In this document: positions 44,793-53,784 of the stretch, piece after piece
How the letters are laid out: each line of letters begins with the position of its first letter
Numbering within the stretch: position 1 is the first letter of the stretch
DNA from: Acidimicrobiales bacterium
Lineage (GTDB): Bacteria > Actinomycetota > Acidimicrobiia > Acidimicrobiales > Poriferisodalaceae
Reading direction: 5' to 3'
Assembly: GCA_041394185.1 (NCBI GenBank)
Contig: JAWKIQ010000003.1
Location: forward strand, 744,001 to 808,000
DNA: 64,000 nucleotides
Notes under the pieces: model-generated
What the model was told of the DNA's origin: nothing
The model's database searches: none
Seen by the model: only the letters and a program-made list of their open reading frames with translations
Position numbers and translations under genes: made by a program

Positions 44793-46666
44793 TGTTTCCC
44801 GACCTGAAACGAGACGTCGCTTTCCCAGTAATGGGTGCGGTGATCCTGTTCGCCTTCCTGGTGCTGGGTGCGCTGACTTATCAGTCGTTCATGAGCGGCT
44901 CGGCCGAGCGGCTGATGACGACCATGCTCATCGACGCCATCGTCGTCGTCGGCATACAGATCTACATCGGCAACACCGGCATCATGTCGTTCGGCCACAT
45001 CGGCTTCGGCGCCATCGCCGGCTATGCGTTTGCGGTCTTTGCCATCAGCCCCGAGGAGAAGGCCAAGCGCATTCCCGACGCACCCTTCGGCCTGGCCGAT
45101 GTGAGCATGAGCCCGTGGGCGGCCATGGCCTTGGCGATCGTCGTGGCTGTGCTCGTGGCCTTCATCGTCGGCATAGGCCTGGCGCGTTCTGGCGCCGAGT
45201 CGGGTGCAGTTTCGGCAACCGTCATCACCCTGGCGCTGCTGTTCGTCACACACAACGTCGCCCGCAACTGGCCCGAACTCACCGGGGGCGATCGCGCTGG
45301 CCTGTCGTTCAAGATCGGCGGCGATCTCGACAGCCGCATACCCATCTATCTGGCCTTGTTGGTCAGCCTGATAGCGGCAAGGCTGTTCGCCCAGAGCCGC
45401 GCAGGCCGCCTGGCTCAAGCTGCCCGCGAAGACGACCTGGCAGCCCGGGCCATGGGCGTCAACCCGCTGATACAGCAGATGATCGGCCTGCTCTTATCGG
45501 TGGCTGTGGTCAGCGTGGGCGCAAGCCTGGCCGTGTACGAGACCGGCTCGATCCTGCCCGACCGCTTCTTCTTCAGCTACACACTGCTGACACTCGTGAT
45601 GTTGATCGTCGGCGGCCGCAACGGCGTCACGGGCGCAGTGGTTGGTGTGGCGGTGATGACGGCGGGTCGCGAACTCGCACGGCGGCTGGGCCAAGACGGC
45701 TTCGAGGTGTTCGGCATCGGCCTCGACGGTGCACCGCTCGATTGGGTGTTCCGCGAGAACCTGCAGACGGTGTTCCTAGGCCTGTCGATGCTGGGCTTCA
45801 TGATCTGGCGCCCGGCGGGCTTGCTGGGAGACTGGGAACTCGACCGCTGGCTTCATTCGCGTTTCACCAGGCGCAAACCCGCCGACGCCCAAGCCGAGTC
45901 TTCGGCTCCGGCGGCACCGCAGGCGATCGAGCCGCAGACCCTCACCGCCACCTCGGTGGCGGTTGCATTCGGCGGCTTCCGGGCACTCGACGGCGCCGAC
46001 CTGGCTGCCGCCAACAACGAGATCGTTGGGATAATCGGGCCCAACGGCGCCGGCAAGACCACCCTGGTGAACGTCATCACAGGTCTGGTCGAGCCCACCT
46101 CGGGACGCGTTGCGTTGGGTGCAGAAGACCTCACCCACGCGCCGTCGTACGAGATCTCGCGAAAAGGCCTCGTGCGCACGTTCCAGAACCTCAGGCTGTT
46201 CTCGTCGTTGACCGTCGAAGAGAACGTCGAGATCAGCACGCTGGTTGCCAAGCGTCATCGCTCTGGGCACGAGATTCCGTCGGTGGATCAACTGATCGAG
46301 GCGGCCGGCATCTCCGAGCACCGCAATCGCAGGGCCAGCGAACTCGACTATGGCAACTCTCGGCGCCTCGAGCTGGCCCGAGCCGCCGGCATGGCCCCGA
46401 CCTTCCTGTTGCTCGACGAGCCGACATCGGGAATGAGCGACGCCGAATCGGTGTCGATGATCGATCAGGTCCGCAACATGGCGGCCCTGGTAGGCGCAGG
46501 TGTGATCGTCATCGACCACGACCTCAACTTCATCACCGGCATTTGCGACCGCATCTACTGTCTCGATCAGGGGTCGGTGATCGCTGTCGGAACACCGGCC
46601 GAGATACAGGCCCACCCGGCGGTTCAGGCTGCCTACCTGGGCTCGTCGGCCACCAACCAGAGTTGA
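44792..46666 (+). CDS. LivM-LivG fusion: ABC permease joined to ATP-binding domain
   Basis: A single 624-residue frame. Residues 1-~355 form a LivM permease with ~9 transmembrane helices ('GIQIYIGNTGIMSFGHIGFG', coupling segment 'AAREDDLAARAMGVNP', 'IVGGRNGVTGAVVGVAVMTA'). A linker of about 40 residues ('RKPADAQAESSAPAAPQ') leads to a LivG ATPase from ~385: Walker A 'GPNGAGKTTLVNVITG', signature 'LDYGNSRRLELARAAG' (deviating from LSYGQ), Walker B 'FLLLDEPTSGM' and 'VIDHD'. The two are normally separate genes. The start overlaps the livH stop. An in-frame extension upstream would lie within livH and is rejected. Confidence 0.92.
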   Translation: MFPDLKRDVAFPVMGAVILFAFLVLGALTYQSFMSGSAERLMTTMLIDAIVVVGIQIYIGNTGIMSFGHIGFGAIAGYAFAVFAISPEEKAKRIPDAPFGLADVSMSPWAAMALAIVVAVLVAFIVGIGLARSGAESGAVSATVITLALLFVTHNVARNWPELTGGDRAGLSFKIGGDLDSRIPIYLALLVSLIAARLFAQSRAGRLAQAAREDDLAARAMGVNPLIQQMIGLLLSVAVVSVGASLAVYETGSILPDRFFFSYTLLTLVMLIVGGRNGVTGAVVGVAVMTAGRELARRLGQDGFEVFGIGLDGAPLDWVFRENLQTVFLGLSMLGFMIWRPAGLLGDWELDRWLHSRFTRRKPADAQAESSAPAAPQAIEPQTLTATSVAVAFGGFRALDGADLAAANNEIVGIIGPNGAGKTTLVNVITGLVEPTSGRVALGAEDLTHAPSYEISRKGLVRTFQNLRLFSSLTVEENVEISTLVAKRHRSGHEIPSVDQLIEAAGISEHRNRRASELDYGNSRRLELARAAGMAPTFLLLDEPTSGMSDAESVSMIDQVRNMAALVGAGVIVIDHDLNFITGICDRIYCLDQGSVIAVGTPAEIQAHPAVQAAYLGSSATNQS

Positions 46667-46691
46667 CAGACATCCCAGGGGGAAGCTGCAC

Positions 46692-48035
46692 ATGAACGAG
46701 ACCATGAGCGCCGAGTCGTTTCACGCCCGCTGCCGCGAAGCCGGCGTGCACACGGTTGAGGTGGCCGCGCCCGACACGCAAGGCCACCTGCGTGGCAAGC
46801 GTGTGCCGGTTGATCGGTTCTTCGCCCACACGGTCGAGAACGGCGTCAACATCGCCGACGCGATGTTCGTATTCGACATGCAGAACGACCTGCCCGACAA
46901 CCCCTACGTGAACATGGACTCGGGTTTCCTCGACTGCAACCTGAAGCCAGACATGACGACCGGCCGGCTGCTGACCCACCGCCCCGGGTACGCGATCGTG
47001 TTCGCCGATACCTACGACATGCACGGCCACCGCCACCCCCTGGCTCCACGCAACGTGCTGGCGAACCAGATCGAACGGTGCCGCGAAGCGGGCCTCGACC
47101 CGGTCGTCGCCACCGAACTCGAGTTCTACCTCTGCCATCCCGACTGGACCCCGATCCAGAGCCACATCCAGTATTCGTCGCTCACCGATGCGCTGGAGGT
47201 CGAGGAAGTGCTGGAGGCCATGCGGCGGGCCTTGGCCGGAGCCGGTCTCGAGGTCGAGTCATCCAATGCCGAGTACGGCCCCGGGCAGTTCGAGATCAAC
47301 ATCGGCCATGCCAACGCAATGACCTGCGCCGACAACACCGTGCTGTTCAAGAGCATCGTCAAGCAGGTGGCCGTCCAGAACGGGTTGCGTGCCACGTTCA
47401 TGCCAAAGCCCTGGGCCGACCAGTCGGGCTCTGGCATGCACGTCCACACCAGCCTCCTGTCTGCAGGCGCCAACGCGTTCGCCGACTCTGACGGCACCCC
47501 CAACCAGCTGATGTCCAACTGGATCGCCGGGCTCATCGAACACGCCGAGGCGATGACCCTGCTCGGCGCACCCACGGCCAACGGCCCCAAGCGCATCCGG
47601 CCCTACACATTTGCTCCTACGCACATCAACTGGGGCCTCGACAATCGAACGGTCATGTGCCGAAGCATCTGCGAAGCGGGCTCGCGGGCCAATAGGGTCG
47701 AGTTCCGCTCGGCCGGCGCCGACGCCAACCCATACGTGGTTATCGCCGGAATCATCGCGGCCGGCACCGACGGCGTCGAGCGCTCGCTGCAGCCACCGGC
47801 CATGAGCGAGGGCGACATGTACACCAACCCCGGCGACTGCGTTGCGCTTCCCGCCGACCTGCGCTCTTGTGTTGACGCCTTCGTCGGCAGCCAGCTGGCG
47901 GGGCGGTTGGGCGAGGAGTTCTCGACCGTCTACGCGTGCATCGCCGAACACGAGATCGCCCTGGCCGCCGACAACTCGCCCGACGAGGACGACGTCAACG
48001 ACTGGGACCGCGCCCGCTACGCCGAGCACTGCTGA
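46692..48035 (+). CDS. Glutamine-synthetase-like gamma-glutamyl ligase (paralogue 3)
   Basis: The 447-residue enzyme keeps all classical GS motifs: 'VVATELEFYLC', 'SSNAEYGPGQFEINI', 'GSGMHVHTSL', and 'NRVEFRSAGADANPYV'. The N-terminal 'VEVAAPDTQGHLRGKRVPVD' is the shortened beta-grasp of GlnT/PuuA-like ligases, and the Tyr adenylylation loop of GlnA is absent. GGGGGA precedes the ATG, 25 nt after the transporter fusion stop, so it is the last gene of the transporter operon. It probably glutamylates the imported substrate. Confidence 0.9.
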   Translation: MNETMSAESFHARCREAGVHTVEVAAPDTQGHLRGKRVPVDRFFAHTVENGVNIADAMFVFDMQNDLPDNPYVNMDSGFLDCNLKPDMTTGRLLTHRPGYAIVFADTYDMHGHRHPLAPRNVLANQIERCREAGLDPVVATELEFYLCHPDWTPIQSHIQYSSLTDALEVEEVLEAMRRALAGAGLEVESSNAEYGPGQFEINIGHANAMTCADNTVLFKSIVKQVAVQNGLRATFMPKPWADQSGSGMHVHTSLLSAGANAFADSDGTPNQLMSNWIAGLIEHAEAMTLLGAPTANGPKRIRPYTFAPTHINWGLDNRTVMCRSICEAGSRANRVEFRSAGADANPYVVIAGIIAAGTDGVERSLQPPAMSEGDMYTNPGDCVALPADLRSCVDAFVGSQLAGRLGEEFSTVYACIAEHEIALAADNSPDEDDVNDWDRARYAEHC

Positions 48036-48039
48036 GCGG

Positions 48040-48054
48040 CTGGCACATTGCCAG
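48040..48054. terminator. Hairpin between the ligase and marR genes
   Basis: CTGGCA-CAT-TGCCAG, a 6-bp stem with a 3-nt loop, fills the 22-nt gap between two convergent genes. No U-run. Probably terminates both transcripts. Confidence 0.4.
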
Positions 48055-48057
48055 AGT

Positions 48058-48585
48058 TCAGTCGGAGTTGGCGTTGTTTGTGACCACGCGCAACAGGCGG
48101 GCCAGCTCTCTCTGATCGTCGGCGTCGAGCCCCACCAGCATCTTGGCCTCGAAGTCGTTGAACGCCGGATAGGTCTGCTCGATGGTGGCTCGACCGGCGT
48201 CGGTCAGCACCACAGACACCCGACGACGGTCGGTGTCGAGACGCGAGCGCTGCACGAAACCCTGGCGCTCGAGGGTGTTGAGCATGCCCGTCAGGGTTCC
48301 CTTGGCCAGGTCGCACTCGGCTGCCAGGTCGGCGGTCTCCTTTTCGCCCCAAACCCACAAGACCCACAAGATCGTGAATCCGCCCCACGAGAGCTGGTGA
48401 TCAGCCAGCACCTCGCGCTCGGCACGGCGACGCACCCCGGCGGCAGCCCGATAGATGTTGGAGATCGCGTGCAGTGCGTCGAGGTCGAACTGGCCTGCCT
48501 GCAGGCGGCTGAGAACCAGCCTCTCCGCGGCCAGCAATGGCGACGCGCCAATGTCTTGTTCCACCGGGTCGTCGCTATCGGCCAC
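48058..48585 (-). CDS. MarR-family transcriptional regulator
   Basis: A 175-residue winged-helix protein. The HTH is 'TADLAAECDLAKGTLTGMLN' and the wing 'RLDTDRRRVSVVLTDAG' with its conserved D-x-R-x3-V-x-L-T pattern. The N-terminal ~30 residues precede the dimer helix. MarR proteins usually repress nearby genes and respond to phenolic or other small ligands. It converges on the transporter operon and is divergent from a lipoprotein gene; either could be its target. Confidence 0.87.
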   Translation of the reverse strand: MADSDDPVEQDIGASPLLAAERLVLSRLQAGQFDLDALHAISNIYRAAAGVRRRAEREVLADHQLSWGGFTILWVLWVWGEKETADLAAECDLAKGTLTGMLNTLERQGFVQRSRLDTDRRRVSVVLTDAGRATIEQTYPAFNDFEAKMLVGLDADDQRELARLLRVVTNNANSD

Positions 48586-48680
48586 ACGGCGAGACTAGTC
48601 GGCCGATCATCGTGCAACTCCCTAAGGGTTGGCCGCAAACCTCCCGAAGGAAATTGGACCGATCGATGGGAGAGTGGGAA

Positions 48681-49877
48681 ATGCGACGCCTGATCAAACC
48701 GCTGACAGTGGCGGTTGTCTTGTCGTTGGCCGCCGGCGGATGTGGCTCTGGTGGATCAAATGGGGCGGCGCACGGCACGACCCCAGGTTCTGGCCCTGTT
48801 GCGACTTCCGTACCCGCGCCCACGACCACGACGACCACCATCGAGGTGACCTCGACCACCCAAGCGGCCCCACCGCCGACGATCGCCGCGCCGTCGACAA
48901 CTACGACGACGCAGGCAGGGAGCGCGGCCCGCAACGGCGGCGGGCCGGCTGCAACGGCCGCCGAACCACTGCTGCTGGCCGCCGTCGAACGCAGCGATGT
49001 CCAGACCCTGCGCATGGCCATGTTCATGGAGATGGCCATGACCGCCGACGGCGAGTCGTTCTACATGGGCGGCCAACGACCTCTGATGGAGGGCGTTCAG
49101 AGCGGCGATGCGTTCGACTTGCGCATGGACATGGGCGCGATGCTCGACGACAGCATGCTCGCCGAGCTCGGCGAAATCGATCCGTCTGACCTGGTGATGG
49201 AGATGAAGGGCGACGCCACGGTGGCATACCTGCGGTCTCCCCTGTTCGCCCACCCCGATGTGGCGGCGGGTCTGGCCAATCCGAGCCTGCCGCAGCTCGG
49301 CGATGGGTGGCTCGAGATCAGGACCGAAGAGGTTGTCGAGATGGCGGGCGACCTGTTGCCCGAAGACGTGATGAGCCAGATCTCGGGTCAGCAAATGACG
49401 TCGGTGGACCAATGGTTCGATCTGGCCCTGATGGCCGACCTCATCGAAGGCACCGCGACGCCGTCTGAGGTTCGCGGAGTTCCGACGACGCACTACGAGG
49501 GCACGGTGACGCTGCGGAACCTGCTGGCGGCCGAGGGACTCGAATCGTTCACAGCCATCGCCGGACTCGAAGACGACCCGATGATGGCATCGGTGATGGA
49601 AGAGATGCTCGACTTGGAGATCATGCTGGGCTTCGACGTCGACGACGAGGGCCTTCTGCGCTCCGAGTCGATGCTGTTCGACATGACCGCGATGCTGCGC
49701 AACATCGCCGAGGAGTCGGGCGAAACGGTGCCAGAAGATCTCGAGTTCACCATGTACACACGGATAGAACTGTTCGACTTCAGCCCCGACCTGATCGAGA
49801 TCGAGTTCCCGGACCCATCCGAGATCACCGGCGATCTGACCGAGTGGGTCCTGGCTGCGCTAGAACTCGTCGGGTGA
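48681..49877 (+). CDS. Lipoprotein with Thr-rich linker
   Basis: A 398-residue protein. ATG 48681 lies after GGGAG; another ATG 15 nt upstream is possible. The lipobox is 'LAAGGC', followed by ~65 residues rich in Thr, Pro and Ala ('PAPTTTTTTIEVTSTTQ'). The mature domain is acidic and Met-rich ('MAMFMEMAMTADGESFYMGG'), with repeated 'M-x-E/D-M' patterns and alternating strands. The overall layout resembles LppX/LprG-type or DUF6612-like lipid-binding lipoproteins, but that is only a pattern-level resemblance. The stop overlaps the kynureninase start (GTGA). Confidence 0.78.
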   Translation: MRRLIKPLTVAVVLSLAAGGCGSGGSNGAAHGTTPGSGPVATSVPAPTTTTTTIEVTSTTQAAPPPTIAAPSTTTTTQAGSAARNGGGPAATAAEPLLLAAVERSDVQTLRMAMFMEMAMTADGESFYMGGQRPLMEGVQSGDAFDLRMDMGAMLDDSMLAELGEIDPSDLVMEMKGDATVAYLRSPLFAHPDVAAGLANPSLPQLGDGWLEIRTEEVVEMAGDLLPEDVMSQISGQQMTSVDQWFDLALMADLIEGTATPSEVRGVPTTHYEGTVTLRNLLAAEGLESFTAIAGLEDDPMMASVMEEMLDLEIMLGFDVDDEGLLRSESMLFDMTAMLRNIAEESGETVPEDLEFTMYTRIELFDFSPDLIEIEFPDPSEITGDLTEWVLAALELVG

Positions 49878-51163
49878 CCTCATCATCTACCAACCACGAC
49901 GACAAACCTCGCGACCCATTATTGGTCGAGGCCACCACCGCCGACCGCAACTCGGATCTGGCCGACTGGCGTGGGCGCTTCGTTCATCACGACCCCGACG
50001 AGATCTACCTGCTGGGCAACTCGCTGGGTCGGCTTCCGGTAGACGCCGCCACCCGCATCGACCACGCCGTTCACAACCAATGGGCGAACAGGCTGATCCG
50101 CTCCTGGAACGAGGGCTGGTGGGACCTACAGCTTCGGGTGGGCGAAACCATCGCCCAGATAATCGGCGCCGAGTCGGGCGAAGTGATCGTCTCGGACAGC
50201 ACCTCCGTGAACCTCCACAAGCTGGCCTTGGCCGCGGTGAGGGCCAGACCCGGTCGCACCAAGATCGTCACCGACGACCTCAACTTCGGCACCGACTATT
50301 ACGTACTCGACTCGGTGGCAGAACCGTGTGGCTGTGACGTCGAGATCATCGCGTCCGATGGCATCCACGGGCCCGTCGAGGCTCTCTGCGCCGCTTTCGA
50401 CGACAACACAGCATTGGTCAGCTTGTCGCACACGACCTTCAAGTCGGGCTTCACATATGACCTCGAGACCATCACCTCGGCCGCGCATCGGGCCGGCGCC
50501 ATCGTCTTGTGGGACCTGAGCCACTCGGTTGGTTCGGTCGACTTCAGCGTCGAGACGGCCGGTGTCGACCTGGCCGTCGGGTGCACATACAAGTATCTGA
50601 ACGGCGGGCCGGGTGCTCCCGCGTTCATCTACGTCAACCGGAGCCTGCAGAAGGTCCTGAGCAACCCGGTTCGTGGCTGGTGGGGCCACGCAGCACCCTT
50701 CGACTTCGAGACGGCCTACCGACCGACCGAAAGCATCCGAAGCTTCCACGCGGGCACCATGCCGATCCTGTCGCTGGCAGCGGCCGAGCCAGGAATCGAG
50801 ATGGTCGCCGAAGTTGGCATGGCCAGCATCAGGCAGGTGTCGGTCTCGTTGATGGCGCTGGCCGAGCGGCTCTACGACCGCGACCTGGCCCCACTGGGTT
50901 TCCAGTGGAAAACGCCACGGGACCCAGCGGTCAGGGGATCACACGTTGCGCTCGCCCACCCAAATGCGTGGCAGCTGAGCCAGGCACTCATAGACCGGGG
51001 CAAGGTACTGCTCGACTTCAGAGCCCCCGACAACCTGAGGCTGGGGCTCGCACCGCTCTATATCGGCCACGTCGACGTCTACGAGGCCGTGGCCAGGATC
51101 AGGCGCATCGTCGAGTCCGGGGTGTGGCAGCAGTATCCCGAAGAGCGGTCGGTGGTCACCTGA
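49874..51163 (+). CDS. kynU: Kynureninase
   Basis: The 429-residue PLP enzyme cleaves L-kynurenine to anthranilate and alanine. 'YLLGNSLGRLPV' and 'NEGWWDLQLRVGETIAQII' are typical of the N-terminal part, 'DLSHSVGSVDF' holds the PLP-ring Asp region, and the Schiff-base Lys is in 'CTYKYLNGGPGAPAF' (~240). 'GWWGHAAPFDFE' follows. GTG at 49874 overlaps the lipoprotein stop. Tryptophan dioxygenase and formamidase genes are not present nearby. It converges on the Lrp-type regulator with an 8-nt overlap. Confidence 0.93.
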   Translation: MTSSSTNHDDKPRDPLLVEATTADRNSDLADWRGRFVHHDPDEIYLLGNSLGRLPVDAATRIDHAVHNQWANRLIRSWNEGWWDLQLRVGETIAQIIGAESGEVIVSDSTSVNLHKLALAAVRARPGRTKIVTDDLNFGTDYYVLDSVAEPCGCDVEIIASDGIHGPVEALCAAFDDNTALVSLSHTTFKSGFTYDLETITSAAHRAGAIVLWDLSHSVGSVDFSVETAGVDLAVGCTYKYLNGGPGAPAFIYVNRSLQKVLSNPVRGWWGHAAPFDFETAYRPTESIRSFHAGTMPILSLAAAEPGIEMVAEVGMASIRQVSVSLMALAERLYDRDLAPLGFQWKTPRDPAVRGSHVALAHPNAWQLSQALIDRGKVLLDFRAPDNLRLGLAPLYIGHVDVYEAVARIRRIVESGVWQQYPEERSVVT

Positions 51164-51605
51164 GTGCAGCCGGCCTGGGAAAGCCGTTGACCGTGCGCAA
51201 CACCAGCCTGGTGTTCGTTTCGACGGCCCCCAGTTCGTCCTTCAGCGTCGTCAAGAGTTCGTCTAGTTCGGCGATGTCGGCCGTCGCCACCCTCAGCTGC
51301 ATGTCGAACGAGCCGGTCATGTGGGCTGCGTTGACTATCGATTCGAGATCGGCCAAGCGCTCCTCCAGGTGAGCTAGGTCCACATCCGGAGGCAGGCGTA
51401 GGTCGATGACGGCTTCGATCGGCCGGCCGGCGGCAGAGGGCTCGATGTCGATGGTGAACCTGCGCACCAGCCCCGAGCCCGTCAGGCGGCGCAATCTGTC
51501 CGAGGTAGCCGAGACGCTCAGGTGCACGCGTGCCGCCAGATCGGTGACGGAGATCCTTGCATCCGATATCAGCTCACCGATGATCTTGCGGTCTATAGCG
51601 TCCAT
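51156..51605 (-). CDS. Lrp/AsnC-family transcriptional regulator
   Basis: The protein begins 'MDAIDRKIIGELISDARIS' and has the HTH 'TDLAARVHLSVSATSDRLRR', then a RAM ligand-binding domain ('VDLAHLEERLADLESIVNAA', 'TGSFDMQLRVATADIAELDE'). It is 149 residues from the ATG at 51605. That ATG is 8 nt downstream of TATGAT, suggesting a leaderless start; a second ATG at 51611 would add two residues. It is divergent from a LysE exporter, the classical arrangement for an amino-acid-responsive regulator controlling efflux. Confidence 0.9.
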   Translation of the reverse strand: MDAIDRKIIGELISDARISVTDLAARVHLSVSATSDRLRRLTGSGLVRRFTIDIEPSAAGRPIEAVIDLRLPPDVDLAHLEERLADLESIVNAAHMTGSFDMQLRVATADIAELDELLTTLKDELGAVETNTRLVLRTVNGFPRPAALR

Positions 51606-51687
51606 AGCCATAAATCATACGGCGTGCATAGCGTTCGAGCCGCCGACACGAGCGCATCTTTGGTGTTGGACCGTTCATCATCTCCGC

Positions 51688-52278
51688 ATGACTTTGTTGA
51701 CGCTCGGACTGCTCCTGGGACTGGTGACCGTGGCCGCGCCAGGCCCGATATCGGTCGCCATCGTTCAAGTCGGCACCAAGGGCGGACCCACCGCCGGCGT
51801 GAAGGCCGGAATGGGGGTCGTCGGCGCTGACGTATTGACCGGCCTGGCCGCGATCGCGCTGGTTACAACCGGAGCCGCGATCGGCGCCTCGACCTTCGAG
51901 GTACTCGATCGATTGGCTGCGGCGGTTCTGGCGTGTATGGGAGCGGCTCTGGTGTTGCGCCCCGCCGAGCTGGGCCGATTGGCCGGCGAGCTGAAGCGGC
52001 CAGCTCGTGCGATGTTCGCCCTCACCTCGTTCAACCCCGCGACCCTTGTGTCGTGGATTGCCCTGATCGTGGCCGCGCCGGTGTCACCCGATTCGGCCCT
52101 GACCGACCGCCTCGCGTTGGCCTGCGGCGTCGTGTTGGTGAGCCTGGCGTGGCACGCTTCGCTCGGTGCGCTGGCCGGCCGCCTGGGTCGACGCCTGTCG
52201 CCGCAGGCCCACATTCGAATGGGTCGCGCCAGCGGCGCCGTACTGGTCTTTGTGGCCTTGGGCTTGTCGATCTGGTGA
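51688..52278 (+). CDS. LysE/RhtB-family amino-acid exporter
   Basis: A 196-residue protein with five or six transmembrane helices. The N-terminal segment 'TVAAPGPISVAIVQVGTKGG' has the conserved P-G-P motif and a following Gly-rich loop, and 'FALTSFNPATLVSWIALIV' is the usual N-P helix. It would export an amino acid or related compound. It is divergently transcribed from the Lrp-type gene with an ~80-nt regulatory gap. Lipid-anchored or soluble partners are absent. Confidence 0.85.
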   Translation: MTLLTLGLLLGLVTVAAPGPISVAIVQVGTKGGPTAGVKAGMGVVGADVLTGLAAIALVTTGAAIGASTFEVLDRLAAAVLACMGAALVLRPAELGRLAGELKRPARAMFALTSFNPATLVSWIALIVAAPVSPDSALTDRLALACGVVLVSLAWHASLGALAGRLGRRLSPQAHIRMGRASGAVLVFVALGLSIW

Positions 52279-52314
52279 GCGACCCCACAGCCCCCCGCCA
52301 TTAGCCTCGGCCGG

Positions 52315-53742
52315 ATGAATCGTTCTTTCGTCGCCGAGCTCCGGTCACTGCTCGATCCTGCCGGATACCTCGACGGCCAAGACGCGGCGTCGTACCTGGA
52401 AGACCCTCGCCACGCTTACGTGTGGGCCGATGCTGCGGTGGTACGACCCACCACGGTCGCCCAGGTGGCAGCCGTGGTCGACACGTGTGCTCGACATGGG
52501 GTGAAGGTGGTGCCCCAGGGAGGCAATACGGGCCTGTCGGGCGGCACGGTGGTGGGCCCAGATCACGAGTCGATCGTGCTTTCGACCGCCAGGCTCGATC
52601 GGATCGAATCGATCGACCCCGACGGAGCCACCATGACAGTGCAGGCGGGTGTCACTATCGAGGCGATCCAAACTGCTGCGGCCGAGCACGGCCTTCAGTT
52701 CGCCCCCGACTGGGGGGCGCGCGGCACGGCCACCATCGGTGGCGGCATCTCGACCAACGCCGGCGGCAACAACGTGTTGCGCTACGGCCCGATGCGCAGC
52801 CACGTCCTGGGACTCGAAGTGGTGCTGGCCGACGGAACCGTCTGGGACGGCCTGAGATCGCTGCGCAAAGACGTCTCGGGGTACGACCTCAAACAGCTGT
52901 TCATCGGAGCCGAGGGCACTCTCGGCGTGGTCACGCGAGCAGTCCTGTCCCTGGTGCCCGCCACCCCGCACACACAATCGGCCTTCGCCGCAATCGACGG
53001 GCTGGGCCGCTTGCGCGACCTGACCCAACTGGTCAGGCGCCTGACCGGCAGCGAACTGACCGCATACGAACTGGTTCCCGACATCGGCGTCGAACTCGTG
53101 TGCAGGCACTATTCGGTCGCGAGACCCATCGCCATCCGCGCCGAGTACTACGTGCTGCTGAAGCTGGCCTCCACCAGGCCGGTGCAAGAAGATCTCCTCA
53201 CCGTGTTGGACCAGGCGGCTACACAGGGGCTGATCCTCGACGCCGTGGTGGCCGAGTCGGCCGCCCACAACGACGCCCTCTGGTTCATCCGCGACGAACT
53301 GCCGCCCGAGCGCTACGACGCCCACCAGAAGCACGCGATCAAGCTCGACACGGTGGTTCCGGTGGACAAGATCGGCGAGTTCATCCAACTGGTTCAAGAG
53401 GTCACCGACGAGCTGACCCCAGGTGCGGTCTGCTACGGCTTCGGCCACGTCGGCGACGGCAACATCCACATGCGGGTGCTGCCGGTGGCCGACAGCGCCG
53501 TCGACCACTTCGTCGCCAACCGGTCTCTACTGCGACGACGAATAGACGAAGCAACATGGTCACTGCGTGGCAGCCTCAGCGCCGAACACGGCATCGGCAT
53601 CGAGTTGATAGACCGAATCGGCCCCCAGAAGCCCGAAATCGAATGGGAGCTGATGCGCGCCATCAAACGGGCCCTCGACCCCAACGACCTGATGAACCCA
53701 GGCAAAGTGGTGCCAATGACAGGTGTCCCACCCCACCAGTAA
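52315..53742 (+). CDS. FAD-linked 2-hydroxyacid dehydrogenase (GlcD / D-2-hydroxyglutarate dehydrogenase type)
   Basis: A 475-residue flavoenzyme of the PCMH fold: 'VVPQGGNTGLSGG' (FAD pyrophosphate loop), 'GTATIGGGISTNAGG', 'KDVSGYDLKQLFIGAEGTLG', then the C-terminal catalytic part 'GFGHVGDGNIHMRV' and 'SAEHGIGIELIDRIG' with the His residues that bind metal and substrate. It lacks the separate GlcE/GlcF subunits and so resembles the single-chain D-lactate or D-2-hydroxyglutarate dehydrogenases. TAGCCT is 7 nt before the ATG (leaderless). Confidence 0.9.
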   Translation: MNRSFVAELRSLLDPAGYLDGQDAASYLEDPRHAYVWADAAVVRPTTVAQVAAVVDTCARHGVKVVPQGGNTGLSGGTVVGPDHESIVLSTARLDRIESIDPDGATMTVQAGVTIEAIQTAAAEHGLQFAPDWGARGTATIGGGISTNAGGNNVLRYGPMRSHVLGLEVVLADGTVWDGLRSLRKDVSGYDLKQLFIGAEGTLGVVTRAVLSLVPATPHTQSAFAAIDGLGRLRDLTQLVRRLTGSELTAYELVPDIGVELVCRHYSVARPIAIRAEYYVLLKLASTRPVQEDLLTVLDQAATQGLILDAVVAESAAHNDALWFIRDELPPERYDAHQKHAIKLDTVVPVDKIGEFIQLVQEVTDELTPGAVCYGFGHVGDGNIHMRVLPVADSAVDHFVANRSLLRRRIDEATWSLRGSLSAEHGIGIELIDRIGPQKPEIEWELMRAIKRALDPNDLMNPGKVVPMTGVPPHQ

Positions 53743-53784
53743 CGTTCGCCTGGACGCCAACAAAGGCCAAGAAGCGAGGATCCA

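Noticed and set aside
48616..48630. Near-palindrome AACTCCCTAAGGGTT between marR and the lipoprotein gene
   Set aside because: The arms are interrupted and short. It could be a MarR self-operator but there is not enough symmetry to claim it.
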